A stretch of DNA of 37,217 bases from Thermoclostridium sp. (GTDB taxonomy: Bacteria > Bacillota > Clostridia > DSM-8532): positions 1-37,217 of the forward strand of contig JAGOJH010000022.1 in NCBI GenBank assembly GCA_017995215.1, read 5' to 3'. Position 1 is the first letter of the stretch; each line of letters starts with the position of its first letter. Shown in pieces: positions 16,481-24,942 of the stretch. Under the pieces are notes generated by a model. It was not told the DNA's origin. It worked only from the letters and a program-made list of their open reading frames with translations, and did not search any database. Position numbers and translations under genes: made by a program.

Positions 16481-17476
16481 ATGAACATAAATAATCTTGT
16501 GGGTAAGGAATTCAGTGGAGTGATTTCCCTATCTATAGACGGAAATAGAATATTTCAAGGTGCGTATGGTTTTGCAGATCAGGCCAATGGAATTCCCAAC
16601 AGGATCGATACAAGGTTTGCTACAGCTTCAGCGGGGAAGGTATTTGTTGCAGCTGCCATCTTAAGCCTTATTGAAAAAAATCTCATTCGCTTTGAATCCT
16701 CCATCGGGGAGATATTGAAATTTGATTTGAAGCAGATTGACCCGGAAATTACTGTCAGACAATTATTAAATCATACTTCTGGCATTCCTGACTATTTTGA
16801 CGAATCAGTGATGAAGGACTATGAAGAGCTATGGATAGATACGCCAAATTACCGCATACGAAAGTCATCAGATTTAATCCCTTTATTTATTGATAAACCG
16901 ATGATGTATCCGAAAGGTGAAAGGTTCCAATACAACAATACTGGATATGTTGTTCTGGGGCTGATTATTGAGGAGATAACAGGAAAGCCTTTTGATGCTT
17001 ATTTACAGGAAACAATATTTGATCCTTGCAAAATGACGGATACGGGTTATTATGAACTTGATAAGTTACCTGCAAGGTGTGCCTTTTCTTACATTTTTGA
17101 TCAGGAGAATAACGATTATCGCACAAATATCTTCTCTGTTGATGCTAAGGGAAGCGGCGCAGGCGGCGCATTTACAACAGCGGCGGATGTTGAGAAATTC
17201 TGGGCTGCACTGACAGGTGGCAGACTCATCAGTGAGAAATTTATTAAAATGATGCTATCCCCCCAAGTCTCAGAAGGATGCTATGGTTACGGAGTGTGGC
17301 TAATAAATGGTGAAACACCTTCTTTTCAGGGGTGTGATCCCGGAGTGAATTTCATAACATCATATAGTTTAGATACGCGGATAATCATTACAATATTAAG
17401 CAATATCGATTACGATGTGGAAGAGTTACATAATAGTATTCTCAGTGAAATAACTGGACACGGCATGAATGGATAG
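16481..17476 (+). CDS. Serine hydrolase of the beta-lactamase (class C/penicillin-binding-like) family
   Basis: The 331-residue protein has the SxxK nucleophile motif Ser50-Ala-Gly-Lys53 and the Tyr151-x-Asn153 motif (YNNTGY). The usual KTG/HTG third motif is represented by a Gly-rich segment (GSGAGGAFTT, about residue 225). Family members include esterases, D-aminopeptidases and peptidases, so the substrate cannot be set. There is no signal peptide, so it is probably cytoplasmic. AAGGAGGA lies ten bases upstream. The gene and its upstream region look more AT-rich than the neighbours, hinting at separate origin. The frame stays open for 54 codons beyond the TAG stop. Confidence 0.85.
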   Translation: MNINNLVGKEFSGVISLSIDGNRIFQGAYGFADQANGIPNRIDTRFATASAGKVFVAAAILSLIEKNLIRFESSIGEILKFDLKQIDPEITVRQLLNHTSGIPDYFDESVMKDYEELWIDTPNYRIRKSSDLIPLFIDKPMMYPKGERFQYNNTGYVVLGLIIEEITGKPFDAYLQETIFDPCKMTDTGYYELDKLPARCAFSYIFDQENNDYRTNIFSVDAKGSGAGGAFTTAADVEKFWAALTGGRLISEKFIKMMLSPQVSEGCYGYGVWLINGETPSFQGCDPGVNFITSYSLDTRIIITILSNIDYDVEELHNSILSEITGHGMNG

Positions 17477-17645
17477 AAAAGACCATTTCCTGAAGCTTTC
17501 TCCATGAAAGCATTGAATGCTGACGAACTAAATGCAATGCAAAATACGGGTTGGATTAAATCAAAACCCGGTGGTGATGGTACAGTTGCTTTGCTCCCAT
17601 TCAGGCAAGCTTGCCGAAAACTCAATCAGGAAGGAAGTTAGGAAT

Positions 17646-18971
17646 ATGTTTGATAAGAATGCCGCCGCAAAAAATCCGCCCATGGGGTGGAATAGCTATG
17701 ACTATTATGATACCACCGTCTGCGAGCAGGATGTGCGAGCGAATGCTGAATATATGGCAGAGCATCTAAAGCCATTCGGTTATGAATATGTAGTGGTTGA
17801 TATTCAATGGTCTGACCCCGATGCGGGGAAAAATCGCCCGCAGGAGCAGTATATCAGCTTTAGTCACATCTGCCTTGATGAATATTCCAGGCAACTTCCC
17901 GCGGAAAACCGTTTTCCTTCATCAAGGAACGGAGCGGGTTTTAAACCCCTTGCGGATTTTATTCACAGACTTGGCCTGAAGTTCGGGATCCATATTATGC
18001 GCGGAATCCCGAGATACGCAGCACATACCCATATGAAGCTCAAAGGTACTGAAGCCACGGCAAACCAGATCGCAAGTCCTTATTCCATCAGTAAATGGAA
18101 TGGAGACATGTATGGCGTACTGCATGACAGAGTCGGCGCTCAGGAATATTATAACTCCCTGTTTGAACTGTATGCCCTGTGGGGTGTGGATTTCGTCAAG
18201 GTGGATGATATCTGTAACACCAACATGTATGAAAAAAATCCCTATTCCGCGGAAAAGGAAATTGAAATGATCCACAAGGCCATTGCTGCCTGCGGCAGGC
18301 CCATGGTTTTAAGCCTTTCTCCCGGTCCTGCCGTCATTGAAAAGGCGTGGCATCTGGAGAAATACGCGAATATGTGGCGTATCACCGACGATTTCTGGGA
18401 TAACTGGGTTTTGCTGAAGGCCATGTTTGAGCGCTGTGAGGTGTGGCAGAAGCATGTGTCCGAAGGCTGTTTCCCTGATTGCGACATGTTGCCGGTGGGA
18501 CGGCTCGGAAAGGGCTTTTTACATGAGCGCAGCACAAACTTCACCTTTGACGAGCAGAAGACCATGCTGACGCTTTGGTGCATGTTCCGCTCGCCGCTGA
18601 TGATCGGCGCAGAGCTGCCTATGCTGGATAAGCCCACACTGGAGCTGCTAACAAACCGAGAAGTGCTTTATATGGCGACAGATTGCCATGGAGCCCGTCA
18701 GGTTACCCGTGATAACGGGCACGCCGTATGGACCTGTAACGATAATCACAGCAACGACTGCTTTGTGGCGTTGTTCAATTTGTCCGAGCAGGATAAAGCG
18801 ATGGAGGCATCCCTTTCGGCTATTGGTATTTCGAAGGTAGCCGCACTGGAGGATTTATGGGAGCACCGGACGGTTGAACTCCCACATATTTGGCAGATGA
18901 TTGAGGAGGGCTCCGGAATTTCAGCCATCGTACCCGCTCATGGCGTTGTTCTTTATAGAGTGAAGGTATAG
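17646..18971 (+). CDS. GH27-family glycoside hydrolase (alpha-galactosidase-like)
   Basis: The 441-residue protein matches GH27/clan D. It opens with PPMGWNSYDYYD and VVVDIQWSDP, then the nucleophile motif FVKVDD (Asp187) and the acid/base motif RITDDFWD (Asp248 or Asp249). The family includes alpha-galactosidases, alpha-N-acetylgalactosaminidases and isomalto-dextranases, so the exact sugar is open. A beta-sandwich C-terminal part ends the protein. No signal peptide is present, so substrate is probably imported first, consistent with the nearby GPH symporter. I start at 17646 because GGAAGGAAG lies just upstream; an in-frame ATG at 17532 would add 38 residues without a family match or binding site. 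Confidence 0.9.
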   Translation: MFDKNAAAKNPPMGWNSYDYYDTTVCEQDVRANAEYMAEHLKPFGYEYVVVDIQWSDPDAGKNRPQEQYISFSHICLDEYSRQLPAENRFPSSRNGAGFKPLADFIHRLGLKFGIHIMRGIPRYAAHTHMKLKGTEATANQIASPYSISKWNGDMYGVLHDRVGAQEYYNSLFELYALWGVDFVKVDDICNTNMYEKNPYSAEKEIEMIHKAIAACGRPMVLSLSPGPAVIEKAWHLEKYANMWRITDDFWDNWVLLKAMFERCEVWQKHVSEGCFPDCDMLPVGRLGKGFLHERSTNFTFDEQKTMLTLWCMFRSPLMIGAELPMLDKPTLELLTNREVLYMATDCHGARQVTRDNGHAVWTCNDNHSNDCFVALFNLSEQDKAMEASLSAIGISKVAALEDLWEHRTVELPHIWQMIEEGSGISAIVPAHGVVLYRVKV

Positions 18972-19030
18972 GTTTTGGGACATGTCTGCTATTTACCACC
19001 AGGATTTCATGGTCGGTTTCTTTCGTGAAT

Positions 19031-19180
19031 ATGAGCCCAACACCCTTTGACGACATTGCAAAAATTATCATTCGCGAAGCAGACACTGGTATAATATTAT
19101 TATCAGAACAGGCGTTCTCTGAACGCCAAAGATCATTTAGTATACCGACAGCTTCCCTGCCGGGCAAAATGGAAGTGTGA
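19031..19180 (+). CDS. Possible 49-residue peptide ORF upstream of the ABC exporter genes
   Basis: ATG at 19031 to TGA at 19178-19180 encodes a peptide starting MSPTPFDDIAKII, with mixed hydrophobic and acidic residues. It ends three bases before the exporter's TTG start, and its last codons overlap that gene's GGAAG site, which would fit coupled translation. Against it: no clear ribosome binding site, no double-Gly leader, and the promoter at 19087-19095 lies inside it. It may be a peptide, a decayed gene end or chance. Confidence 0.3.
   Translation: MSPTPFDDIAKIIIREADTGIILLSEQAFSERQRSFSIPTASLPGKMEV
19087..19095 (+). promoter_or_regulatory. Extended -10 promoter for the ABC exporter operon
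   Basis: TGGTATAAT is an extended -10 (TGn before TATAAT). No good -35 is present, as expected for this class. A perfect 7-bp hairpin (GGCGTTC 19111-19117 with GAACGCC 19121-19127) would lie near the 5' end of the transcript. Confidence 0.55.
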
Positions 19181-19183
19181 CGA

Positions 19184-21019
19184 TTGAAGAAGCAGAAGGG
19201 TACTCAAAAAACGCGTGTAACAAAAAACGTTCTATATGCCGTTAAAATGTTATGGGGCATCAACAAGGGCATCGTCATTCACACGGCGTTGGTGAATGCG
19301 GTGGAATACTTTGGCTGGGTCTTTTACAGCATGTTTTTTATCCGTTATCTCGTCAGTGCCATCGAGCGTCAGGAAAGCTTTGGTCATATGGTGGGGTTCA
19401 TTGCGCTGTCGGGCTTTGTGTTCTTCCTGTTCGCGCTGTATAACGCATACATCGAGGGCAGCTTCCGCCCCATCGCGGCTGCAGATCTCTATCATAAGCT
19501 GTATGAAAAGCTTTATCGAAAAGCAGGCAGTGTTGAGTTGAAGTGTTACGAAGACAGCAGCTTTTACAACCAATACACACTGGCTATCGACAAAGCGGAT
19601 GAAAAACTGTTTTCCATCGTATTAAACATTTTCGGTATCATATTTGGCGGGGGAGCGGCCCTCACGGTGTTTATCACCATGTATACCATTGATAAAACGG
19701 CAGTGCTTTTTGTGGCTTTCCCCATGATCGGTAATTTTGTTTTCGGGTACATCTGCAACAAGCTTATATATCAGCGCGATCAGGAAATGGTTCCATACCG
19801 GCGCAGGCTTGAGTATGTGAACCGTGTCATGCATCTGGCCGATTTTTCCAAGGAAATTCGCCTCTCCAACGTCTTTACCCTGATGAAGCATAAATACCTG
19901 GAAGCGATGAATGGTATATTTGATACGGTTGAGAAGTATGCTTTCAAGATAAACCTGCCCCTCTGGTTCCGACACTATTTTACCTTTACGATCATCTTTG
20001 AAGGGGTGCTGTTATACGGAGCTTATCGCACCATCGTCAGCAAAACCATGAGCCTGTCCGACCTGGCCGTGTTGTCCAGCGCCATGGTTTCGGCCACCTG
20101 GATATTGATTGGATTTACCCAAAACATTCTGGAAACTGTGAAGCAGGGGATATTTGTGGAAAACCTGCGGGTGTTCATGGAATATCAGCCAATGCTGCCC
20201 GAAGACCAGGACGGGATTCTTCCCGATCGTGAAATAGAATCCATTGAATTTAAAAACGTCAGCTTTGCCTATCAGGAGGGCGGCGAGGATACCCTCAAAA
20301 ACCTTTCCTTCAAGCTAAAGGGCCGAACAAACCTGGCCCTTGTTGGCCACAACGGTGCCGGAAAAACGACGATTATCAAGCTGCTGTTCCGGCTTTATGA
20401 CCCCACCGAGGGGGAAATCCTTCTCAATGGCCGCAACATCAGGGATTACAACCTGAAGGCCTATCGCGATTTGTTTGCGGCTGCCTTTCAGGATTATAAG
20501 GTATTTGCCTTCAGCATAAAAGAGAATGTGATGATGCGCAGCGTTACATCAGAAGATGATTCAGCGGTTGAGGACGCGCTGAAGAAAGCCGGTGTTTATG
20601 AAAAGGTGATGTCCCTGCCAAAGAAGGCGGATACCATTCTGACGAAGGAATTTGATGAGGATGGCGCTCTTTTATCGGGTGGTGAGTACCAGAAAATTGT
20701 TGTTGCCAGGGCATTTGTCAGGGATGTTCCCATTAAGGTGTTTGACGAACCGTCCAGCGCATTGGATCCCATCGCTGAATATGAGCTTTATGAAAGCATT
20801 TTAAAGGACAGTGTCGGAAAAACCGTGGTTTTTATCTCCCACAGGCTATCGTCGGTGCGCAACGCAGACTTGATTCTGATGCTGGAAAATGGAGAAATCA
20901 TCGAGCGCGGTACCCATCCGGAGCTGATGGACCAAAACGGAAAATACGCGGATATGTATCATAAACAGGCGAAAAACTACCTGGCGGTAGAAGACCTGAA
21001 GGAGGTCAGCGTAGGATGA
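19184..21019 (+). CDS. ABC half-exporter, membrane and ATPase domains (first subunit)
   Basis: The 611-residue protein has an N-terminal exporter-type membrane domain with six expected helices (to about residue 330) and a C-terminal ATPase domain. Walker A is GHNGAGKTT near residue 388, the signature is LSGGEYQK near residue 497, Walker B is KVFDEPSSALDP with the catalytic Glu, and the H-loop is FISHRLS. It starts at TTG, with GGAAG upstream; no ATG start is in reach. Its stop overlaps the next gene's start (ATGA), so translation is coupled and a heterodimer with that product is likely. The cargo is unknown; relatives export peptides, lipids or drugs. Confidence 0.93.
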   Translation: MKKQKGTQKTRVTKNVLYAVKMLWGINKGIVIHTALVNAVEYFGWVFYSMFFIRYLVSAIERQESFGHMVGFIALSGFVFFLFALYNAYIEGSFRPIAAADLYHKLYEKLYRKAGSVELKCYEDSSFYNQYTLAIDKADEKLFSIVLNIFGIIFGGGAALTVFITMYTIDKTAVLFVAFPMIGNFVFGYICNKLIYQRDQEMVPYRRRLEYVNRVMHLADFSKEIRLSNVFTLMKHKYLEAMNGIFDTVEKYAFKINLPLWFRHYFTFTIIFEGVLLYGAYRTIVSKTMSLSDLAVLSSAMVSATWILIGFTQNILETVKQGIFVENLRVFMEYQPMLPEDQDGILPDREIESIEFKNVSFAYQEGGEDTLKNLSFKLKGRTNLALVGHNGAGKTTIIKLLFRLYDPTEGEILLNGRNIRDYNLKAYRDLFAAAFQDYKVFAFSIKENVMMRSVTSEDDSAVEDALKKAGVYEKVMSLPKKADTILTKEFDEDGALLSGGEYQKIVVARAFVRDVPIKVFDEPSSALDPIAEYELYESILKDSVGKTVVFISHRLSSVRNADLILMLENGEIIERGTHPELMDQNGKYADMYHKQAKNYLAVEDLKEVSVG

Positions 21020-22839
21020 AAAAGGACAACAAGCCAAAACAGAGCCTGAAAAAAGTACTGTCCAACAATTGGTTCATTTTGAAGCTTTCCTTCCAGGCCG
21101 CTCCGTTTTTTATGTGCTTCATGATCTTTGATGTGATAAAGCAGCAAGCGCTCGTCTTTCTTGAGCATACCTATGGCATCCAGTATGTTCTTGAGGCTGC
21201 GGAATTTGGAAAGCCCTTCAGCGCTGTGCTGCGCTTTCTTGGGATCGTAATGGCCGCATGGGCTGTTTCCTTTATCATTGGAGGCATCTATCAAAATCGT
21301 GTGTCCCTGAAAGCGATGCCAAAAATAGAGAAAAAACTGAAGGATATGATGTACGCCAAGGTGAAGGAGCTGGACCTGGAATGCTATGATAATCCGGAGT
21401 TTTACGATGAGTTTGTGCTGTCCATCTCCGAGGCTGAAAAGTCCATCCTCAGAACCCATCAAATTCTCGAATCCTTTTTTGCCGGTTTAACGGCTCTTAT
21501 CACAAGAGGGGTTTTCTTCCTGTCTGCAGATGCACTTTCCTTTGTTTTTGTACTGGCCTCCTTTGGCCTCACCTTTTTGTTCTCACAGATACGCAACAAG
21601 GTCATCTTTCAGAACAGGGTGGAGAAGAACTCTCCTGAAAGAAAACGTGCGTATGTTCATCGCGTCTTTTACCTGCATGATTACGCCAAGGAAATTCGGT
21701 TGAATCGTAAAATTACAAAACGCTTATATGAAGAGTTTGACAGCACGAACCAACAAATCGGAAATATTGAAAGAAAATATGCAAAAAAACGATCCGTATT
21801 AAACTTTGTGGTCAACTATCTGACCAATGATTTCATCAGTGATGTTATCTATATCACCTACCTGGTTTTCCGCGCCGCTGTGCAGCATGTCATCTCATAC
21901 AGCAACGTGGTGGTTCTTTGGAACACTTCCGGCGGCTTGAAACATAGTCTGCGTGAAATCACAAAGGTTTTTCCGCAGCTTTCGGAAAACAGCCTGTACA
22001 TCGAAAAAATACGCAATTTCCTGCGGTATGATCAAAAAATATCCAGCAAAAGTAACCTTCCCGTTCCACAAGCTCGCGGAGTCCTGGAACTGAAGGATGT
22101 TTCTTTTCGCTACAGTGAAAAAGACGGCTATATCCTGAAAAATATCAACCTGACCATCCATCCGGAAGAGAAGGTGGCTCTGGTGGGCTATAACGGTGCC
22201 GGAAAGACAACCCTGATAAAATTGATCATGCGCCTGTATGATCCCAACGAAGGGCAGATCCTTTACAATGGTGTGGATATTCGTGACTATGACGTGAATG
22301 GATACAGGGAGCATATCGGAACCATATTTCAAGACTTTAAAATATTCGCCGCAACCGTGGGGGAAAATGTGGTGCTGGATGAAGACGAAGCTGCTGTTGA
22401 AAAGAAATATAAACCAGCGGTTCTTCAAGCACTTGATTACAGCGGGTTTACCGACAAGCTGGGGAAACTGCCCCAGGGCCTGGCTACCGAACTGACCACT
22501 GAATTTGAGAAAGATGGCATTGATTTATCGGGCGGTGAAAGTCAGAAGCTCGCCATTGCCCGCGCGTTCTATAAGGATGCCCGGATCGTAATACTCGATG
22601 AACCCTCCAGCGCCCTTGACCCCATTGCCGAGTATCAACTGAACAGAACCATGCTGCAGGCCGCCGAAGGGAAATCGGTTGTGTTCATCTCACACAGGCT
22701 TTCTACAACCCGTCACGCCAACCGTATCTTTATGATGGAACATGGAAGGCTCATTGAAGAAGGCACCCACGACGAACTGGTAAGCCTGAAAGGCAAATAC
22801 GCCGCCATGTGGAAAGCCCAGGCCGGAAAATACATCTGA
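21016..22839 (+). CDS. ABC half-exporter, membrane and ATPase domains (second subunit)
   Basis: The 607-residue protein has the same architecture as the gene before it. Walker A is GYNGAGKTT near residue 391, the signature is LSGGESQK near residue 505, Walker B is RIVILDEPSSALDP with the catalytic Glu, and the H-loop is FISHRLS. Because both subunits keep catalytic Glu and signature motifs, both ATP sites look competent, unlike many heterodimeric exporters with one degenerate site. The membrane domain has the CYDNPEFYDEF motif common in clostridial exporters. The ATGA overlap with the upstream gene implies coupled translation. No substrate or immunity gene is adjacent except the doubtful small ORF at 19031. 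Confidence 0.93.
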   Translation: MKKDNKPKQSLKKVLSNNWFILKLSFQAAPFFMCFMIFDVIKQQALVFLEHTYGIQYVLEAAEFGKPFSAVLRFLGIVMAAWAVSFIIGGIYQNRVSLKAMPKIEKKLKDMMYAKVKELDLECYDNPEFYDEFVLSISEAEKSILRTHQILESFFAGLTALITRGVFFLSADALSFVFVLASFGLTFLFSQIRNKVIFQNRVEKNSPERKRAYVHRVFYLHDYAKEIRLNRKITKRLYEEFDSTNQQIGNIERKYAKKRSVLNFVVNYLTNDFISDVIYITYLVFRAAVQHVISYSNVVVLWNTSGGLKHSLREITKVFPQLSENSLYIEKIRNFLRYDQKISSKSNLPVPQARGVLELKDVSFRYSEKDGYILKNINLTIHPEEKVALVGYNGAGKTTLIKLIMRLYDPNEGQILYNGVDIRDYDVNGYREHIGTIFQDFKIFAATVGENVVLDEDEAAVEKKYKPAVLQALDYSGFTDKLGKLPQGLATELTTEFEKDGIDLSGGESQKLAIARAFYKDARIVILDEPSSALDPIAEYQLNRTMLQAAEGKSVVFISHRLSTTRHANRIFMMEHGRLIEEGTHDELVSLKGKYAAMWKAQAGKYI

Positions 22840-22921
22840 TAGCATGCTTATCCCTGTTACTATAGGGTATGTTCCATGAGGTTTGCCAAAAGAGACTTAC
22901 GCTTTTTATGTAACTTGAATA

Positions 22922-22950
22922 TTGACTGTGATCTGTGTTTTTAATACAAT
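22922..22950 (+). promoter_or_regulatory. Sigma-A promoter for the DUF362 lipoprotein-permease operon
   Basis: TTGACT (22922-22927) and TACAAT (22945-22950) are separated by 17 bp, giving a leader of about 40 bases. AAGGAGAG lies before the ATG at 22997. Confidence 0.8.
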
Positions 22951-22996
22951 GATTGCATACATTGACACTCAATAAACCCAAGGAGAGTGATTTAAA

Positions 22997-24022
22997 ATGA
23001 AAAAACGGATAATAATTCTTATAACCATCATTCTTGCTGTATCCTTCATGACAGGCTGTAACAAAAGAACCGCTGAAACTGACGTAGAGCCCCAAACAAC
23101 GCCTGCAGTAAACACGGTTGCTCCCACAGAAGCTGTTGGACCCGAGGCGAAGGTGACCTATGACAAACCCAAGGTGTTTATGACCTCCGACATCAGCACG
23201 GAAGGCTTAATGGCTGTTTATGAAGCACTCGGGCGCCCGGCGGAAGGGAAAACGGCCATAAAGCTGCACTTTGGAGAGCCTGGAAACAAAAACTATATTT
23301 CACCGGATTTGTTGAAGGATCTGGTCATTGCCGTGGACGGGACCTTCACTGACAGCAATACATATTACGGCGGCAAGCGCATGCAAACTGCCGCACATTT
23401 GCAGGCTGCTGAGGATCACGGGTTTACTTATGCACCGGTAGATATCCTTGATGCAGATGGTGAGATCATGCTTCCAATTACCGGTGGAAAGCGTTTGACG
23501 GAAGTTCCTGTTGGCTCCCATTACGAAAACTATGACTTCATCATTTCCATTGCCCATTTTAAAGGTCATGAGATGGCGGGCTTTGGGGGAACCTTTAAAA
23601 ACCTTGCCGTGGGTATAGCCTCTGTGAACGGAAAGAAGGCTATCCATGCCGAACCCGGGGGTGGAATGTTCTCGACACAGGGGGAGGCCTTCCTGGAAAA
23701 AATCGTCGAGGTCACCAAAGCAATTCTGGAGGACAAGGGCGACAAAATGGTCTTTATCAATGTCATGAACAACCTTTCCGTAGACTGCGACTGTGCTTCC
23801 AGTCCTGCCAAACCCAAAATGTCGGATATCGGAATTCTTGCTTCTCTGGACCCTGTTGCGCTGGATCAAGCCAGTGTAGACTTGGTCTTTGCAGCACCGG
23901 AAAGTGAGAGCAAGGATCTGGTTAACAGAATAAAATGGAAACAGGGGCAGAATCTGCTGGACTATGCACAGGAGCTTGGCCTCGGAAGCAAGGAATATGA
24001 ATTGGTGAAGCTGGATGATTGA
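22997..24022 (+). CDS. DUF362-domain lipoprotein
   Basis: The 341-residue protein has a lipoprotein signal peptide ending in the lipobox MTGC (Cys21) and a Thr/Pro-rich linker. From about residue 55 it has the DUF362 fold, recognised by KLHFGEPGNKNY, the IVAVDGTFTDSNT-like region, ISIAHFKGHEMAGFGG and the C-terminal SLDPVALDQASVDLV. DUF362 proteins often carry extra ferredoxin domains; here only a CDC pair (DCDCASS) is present, so an Fe-S role is not shown. The biochemical function of the family is unknown. It overlaps the following permease gene by eight bases, so the two are probably one unit, with this protein outside the membrane. Confidence 0.85.
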   Translation: MKKRIIILITIILAVSFMTGCNKRTAETDVEPQTTPAVNTVAPTEAVGPEAKVTYDKPKVFMTSDISTEGLMAVYEALGRPAEGKTAIKLHFGEPGNKNYISPDLLKDLVIAVDGTFTDSNTYYGGKRMQTAAHLQAAEDHGFTYAPVDILDADGEIMLPITGGKRLTEVPVGSHYENYDFIISIAHFKGHEMAGFGGTFKNLAVGIASVNGKKAIHAEPGGGMFSTQGEAFLEKIVEVTKAILEDKGDKMVFINVMNNLSVDCDCASSPAKPKMSDIGILASLDPVALDQASVDLVFAAPESESKDLVNRIKWKQGQNLLDYAQELGLGSKEYELVKLDD

Positions 24023-24917
24023 TGCAATCCGGCGTGAACTCATCTATTTCTGGTATTACTTCACCATCCAGTTTGATCAGATTTTTCGGTATTGGGCGTT
24101 GGGTATTGTATTAGGCTCGGTGATTTCCGTATTCGGAAAGGATAAAATCCACAGGCTTTTTTCTGCATTGCAGGAAAAACGTCTGGGAGTATTGGGGGTT
24201 ATACCGGCAAGCCTGATTGGAATTGCCTCTCCTTTGTGTATGTATGGAACCATTCCCATCGCTGCATCCTTCTCTGAAAAAGGCATGAGGGATGACTGGC
24301 TGGCGGCCTTCATGATGAGTTCGATTTTATTGAACCCGCAATTGATGATCTACAGTGCAGCCCTTGGAACCACAGCCCTGCTCATACGGTTTGTCTCCTG
24401 CTTTTTATGTGGCATAGCAGCGGGGCTGTGTGTCCGGTTCATCTACAGGAAAAAAAGCTTCTTCAATTTTTCTGGCTTTACACAACAGACCAATCGAGAC
24501 ACGGATCCCAATCTTCTTTTACGCCTTCTGAAGAACATCTGGAGAAATGTCAGGGCAACCGGCCTTTACTTTATAGCCGGTATTGTGCTGTCTGCACTGT
24601 TTCAGCAATATGTGCCCGCCGATGCCTTTGCTTCAATTTTTGGCAGCCAAAGGGGCTTTGGAGTTCTAATGGCGGCCACAATAGGAGTGCCGCTGTATGT
24701 TTGCGGCGGCGGAACGATTCCCTTGCTGGCAGATTGGCTGCAGTCCGGCATGAGCATGGGAGCAGCCGCAGCTTTCATGATTACCGGGCCTGCCACGAAG
24801 ATCACAAACCTCGGAGCGGTTAAAATAGTTTTAGGCGCAAAACGCTTTGCACTATACATTCTTTTTTCAATTCTCTTTGCGCTGGTAACAGGGCTGTTGG
24901 TCGATTTTTTTCTTTAA
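24015..24917 (+). CDS. Predicted permease, ArsP/DUF318 family
   Basis: The 300-residue protein has about eight transmembrane segments in two similar halves. Family hallmarks are GIASPLCMYGTIPIAASF with its buried Cys, SSILLNPQLMIYSAALG, and the second-half counterpart PLYVCGGGTIPLLADWLQ followed by FMITGPATKITNLGAV. Characterised relatives (ArsP) export trivalent organoarsenicals, but most members are uncharacterised, so the substrate is open. The start overlaps the end of the DUF362 gene by eight bases. It converges on the radical SAM gene with only 25 bp between stops and no clear terminator. Confidence 0.85.
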   Translation: MIDAIRRELIYFWYYFTIQFDQIFRYWALGIVLGSVISVFGKDKIHRLFSALQEKRLGVLGVIPASLIGIASPLCMYGTIPIAASFSEKGMRDDWLAAFMMSSILLNPQLMIYSAALGTTALLIRFVSCFLCGIAAGLCVRFIYRKKSFFNFSGFTQQTNRDTDPNLLLRLLKNIWRNVRATGLYFIAGIVLSALFQQYVPADAFASIFGSQRGFGVLMAATIGVPLYVCGGGTIPLLADWLQSGMSMGAAAAFMITGPATKITNLGAVKIVLGAKRFALYILFSILFALVTGLLVDFFL

Positions 24918-24942
24918 ATGCTTTTTGAATTGTATAGGACTG

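Noticed and set aside
23300-24043. 247-codon ORF on the minus strand
   Set aside because: It is opposite the DUF362 gene, has no family match and no good start.
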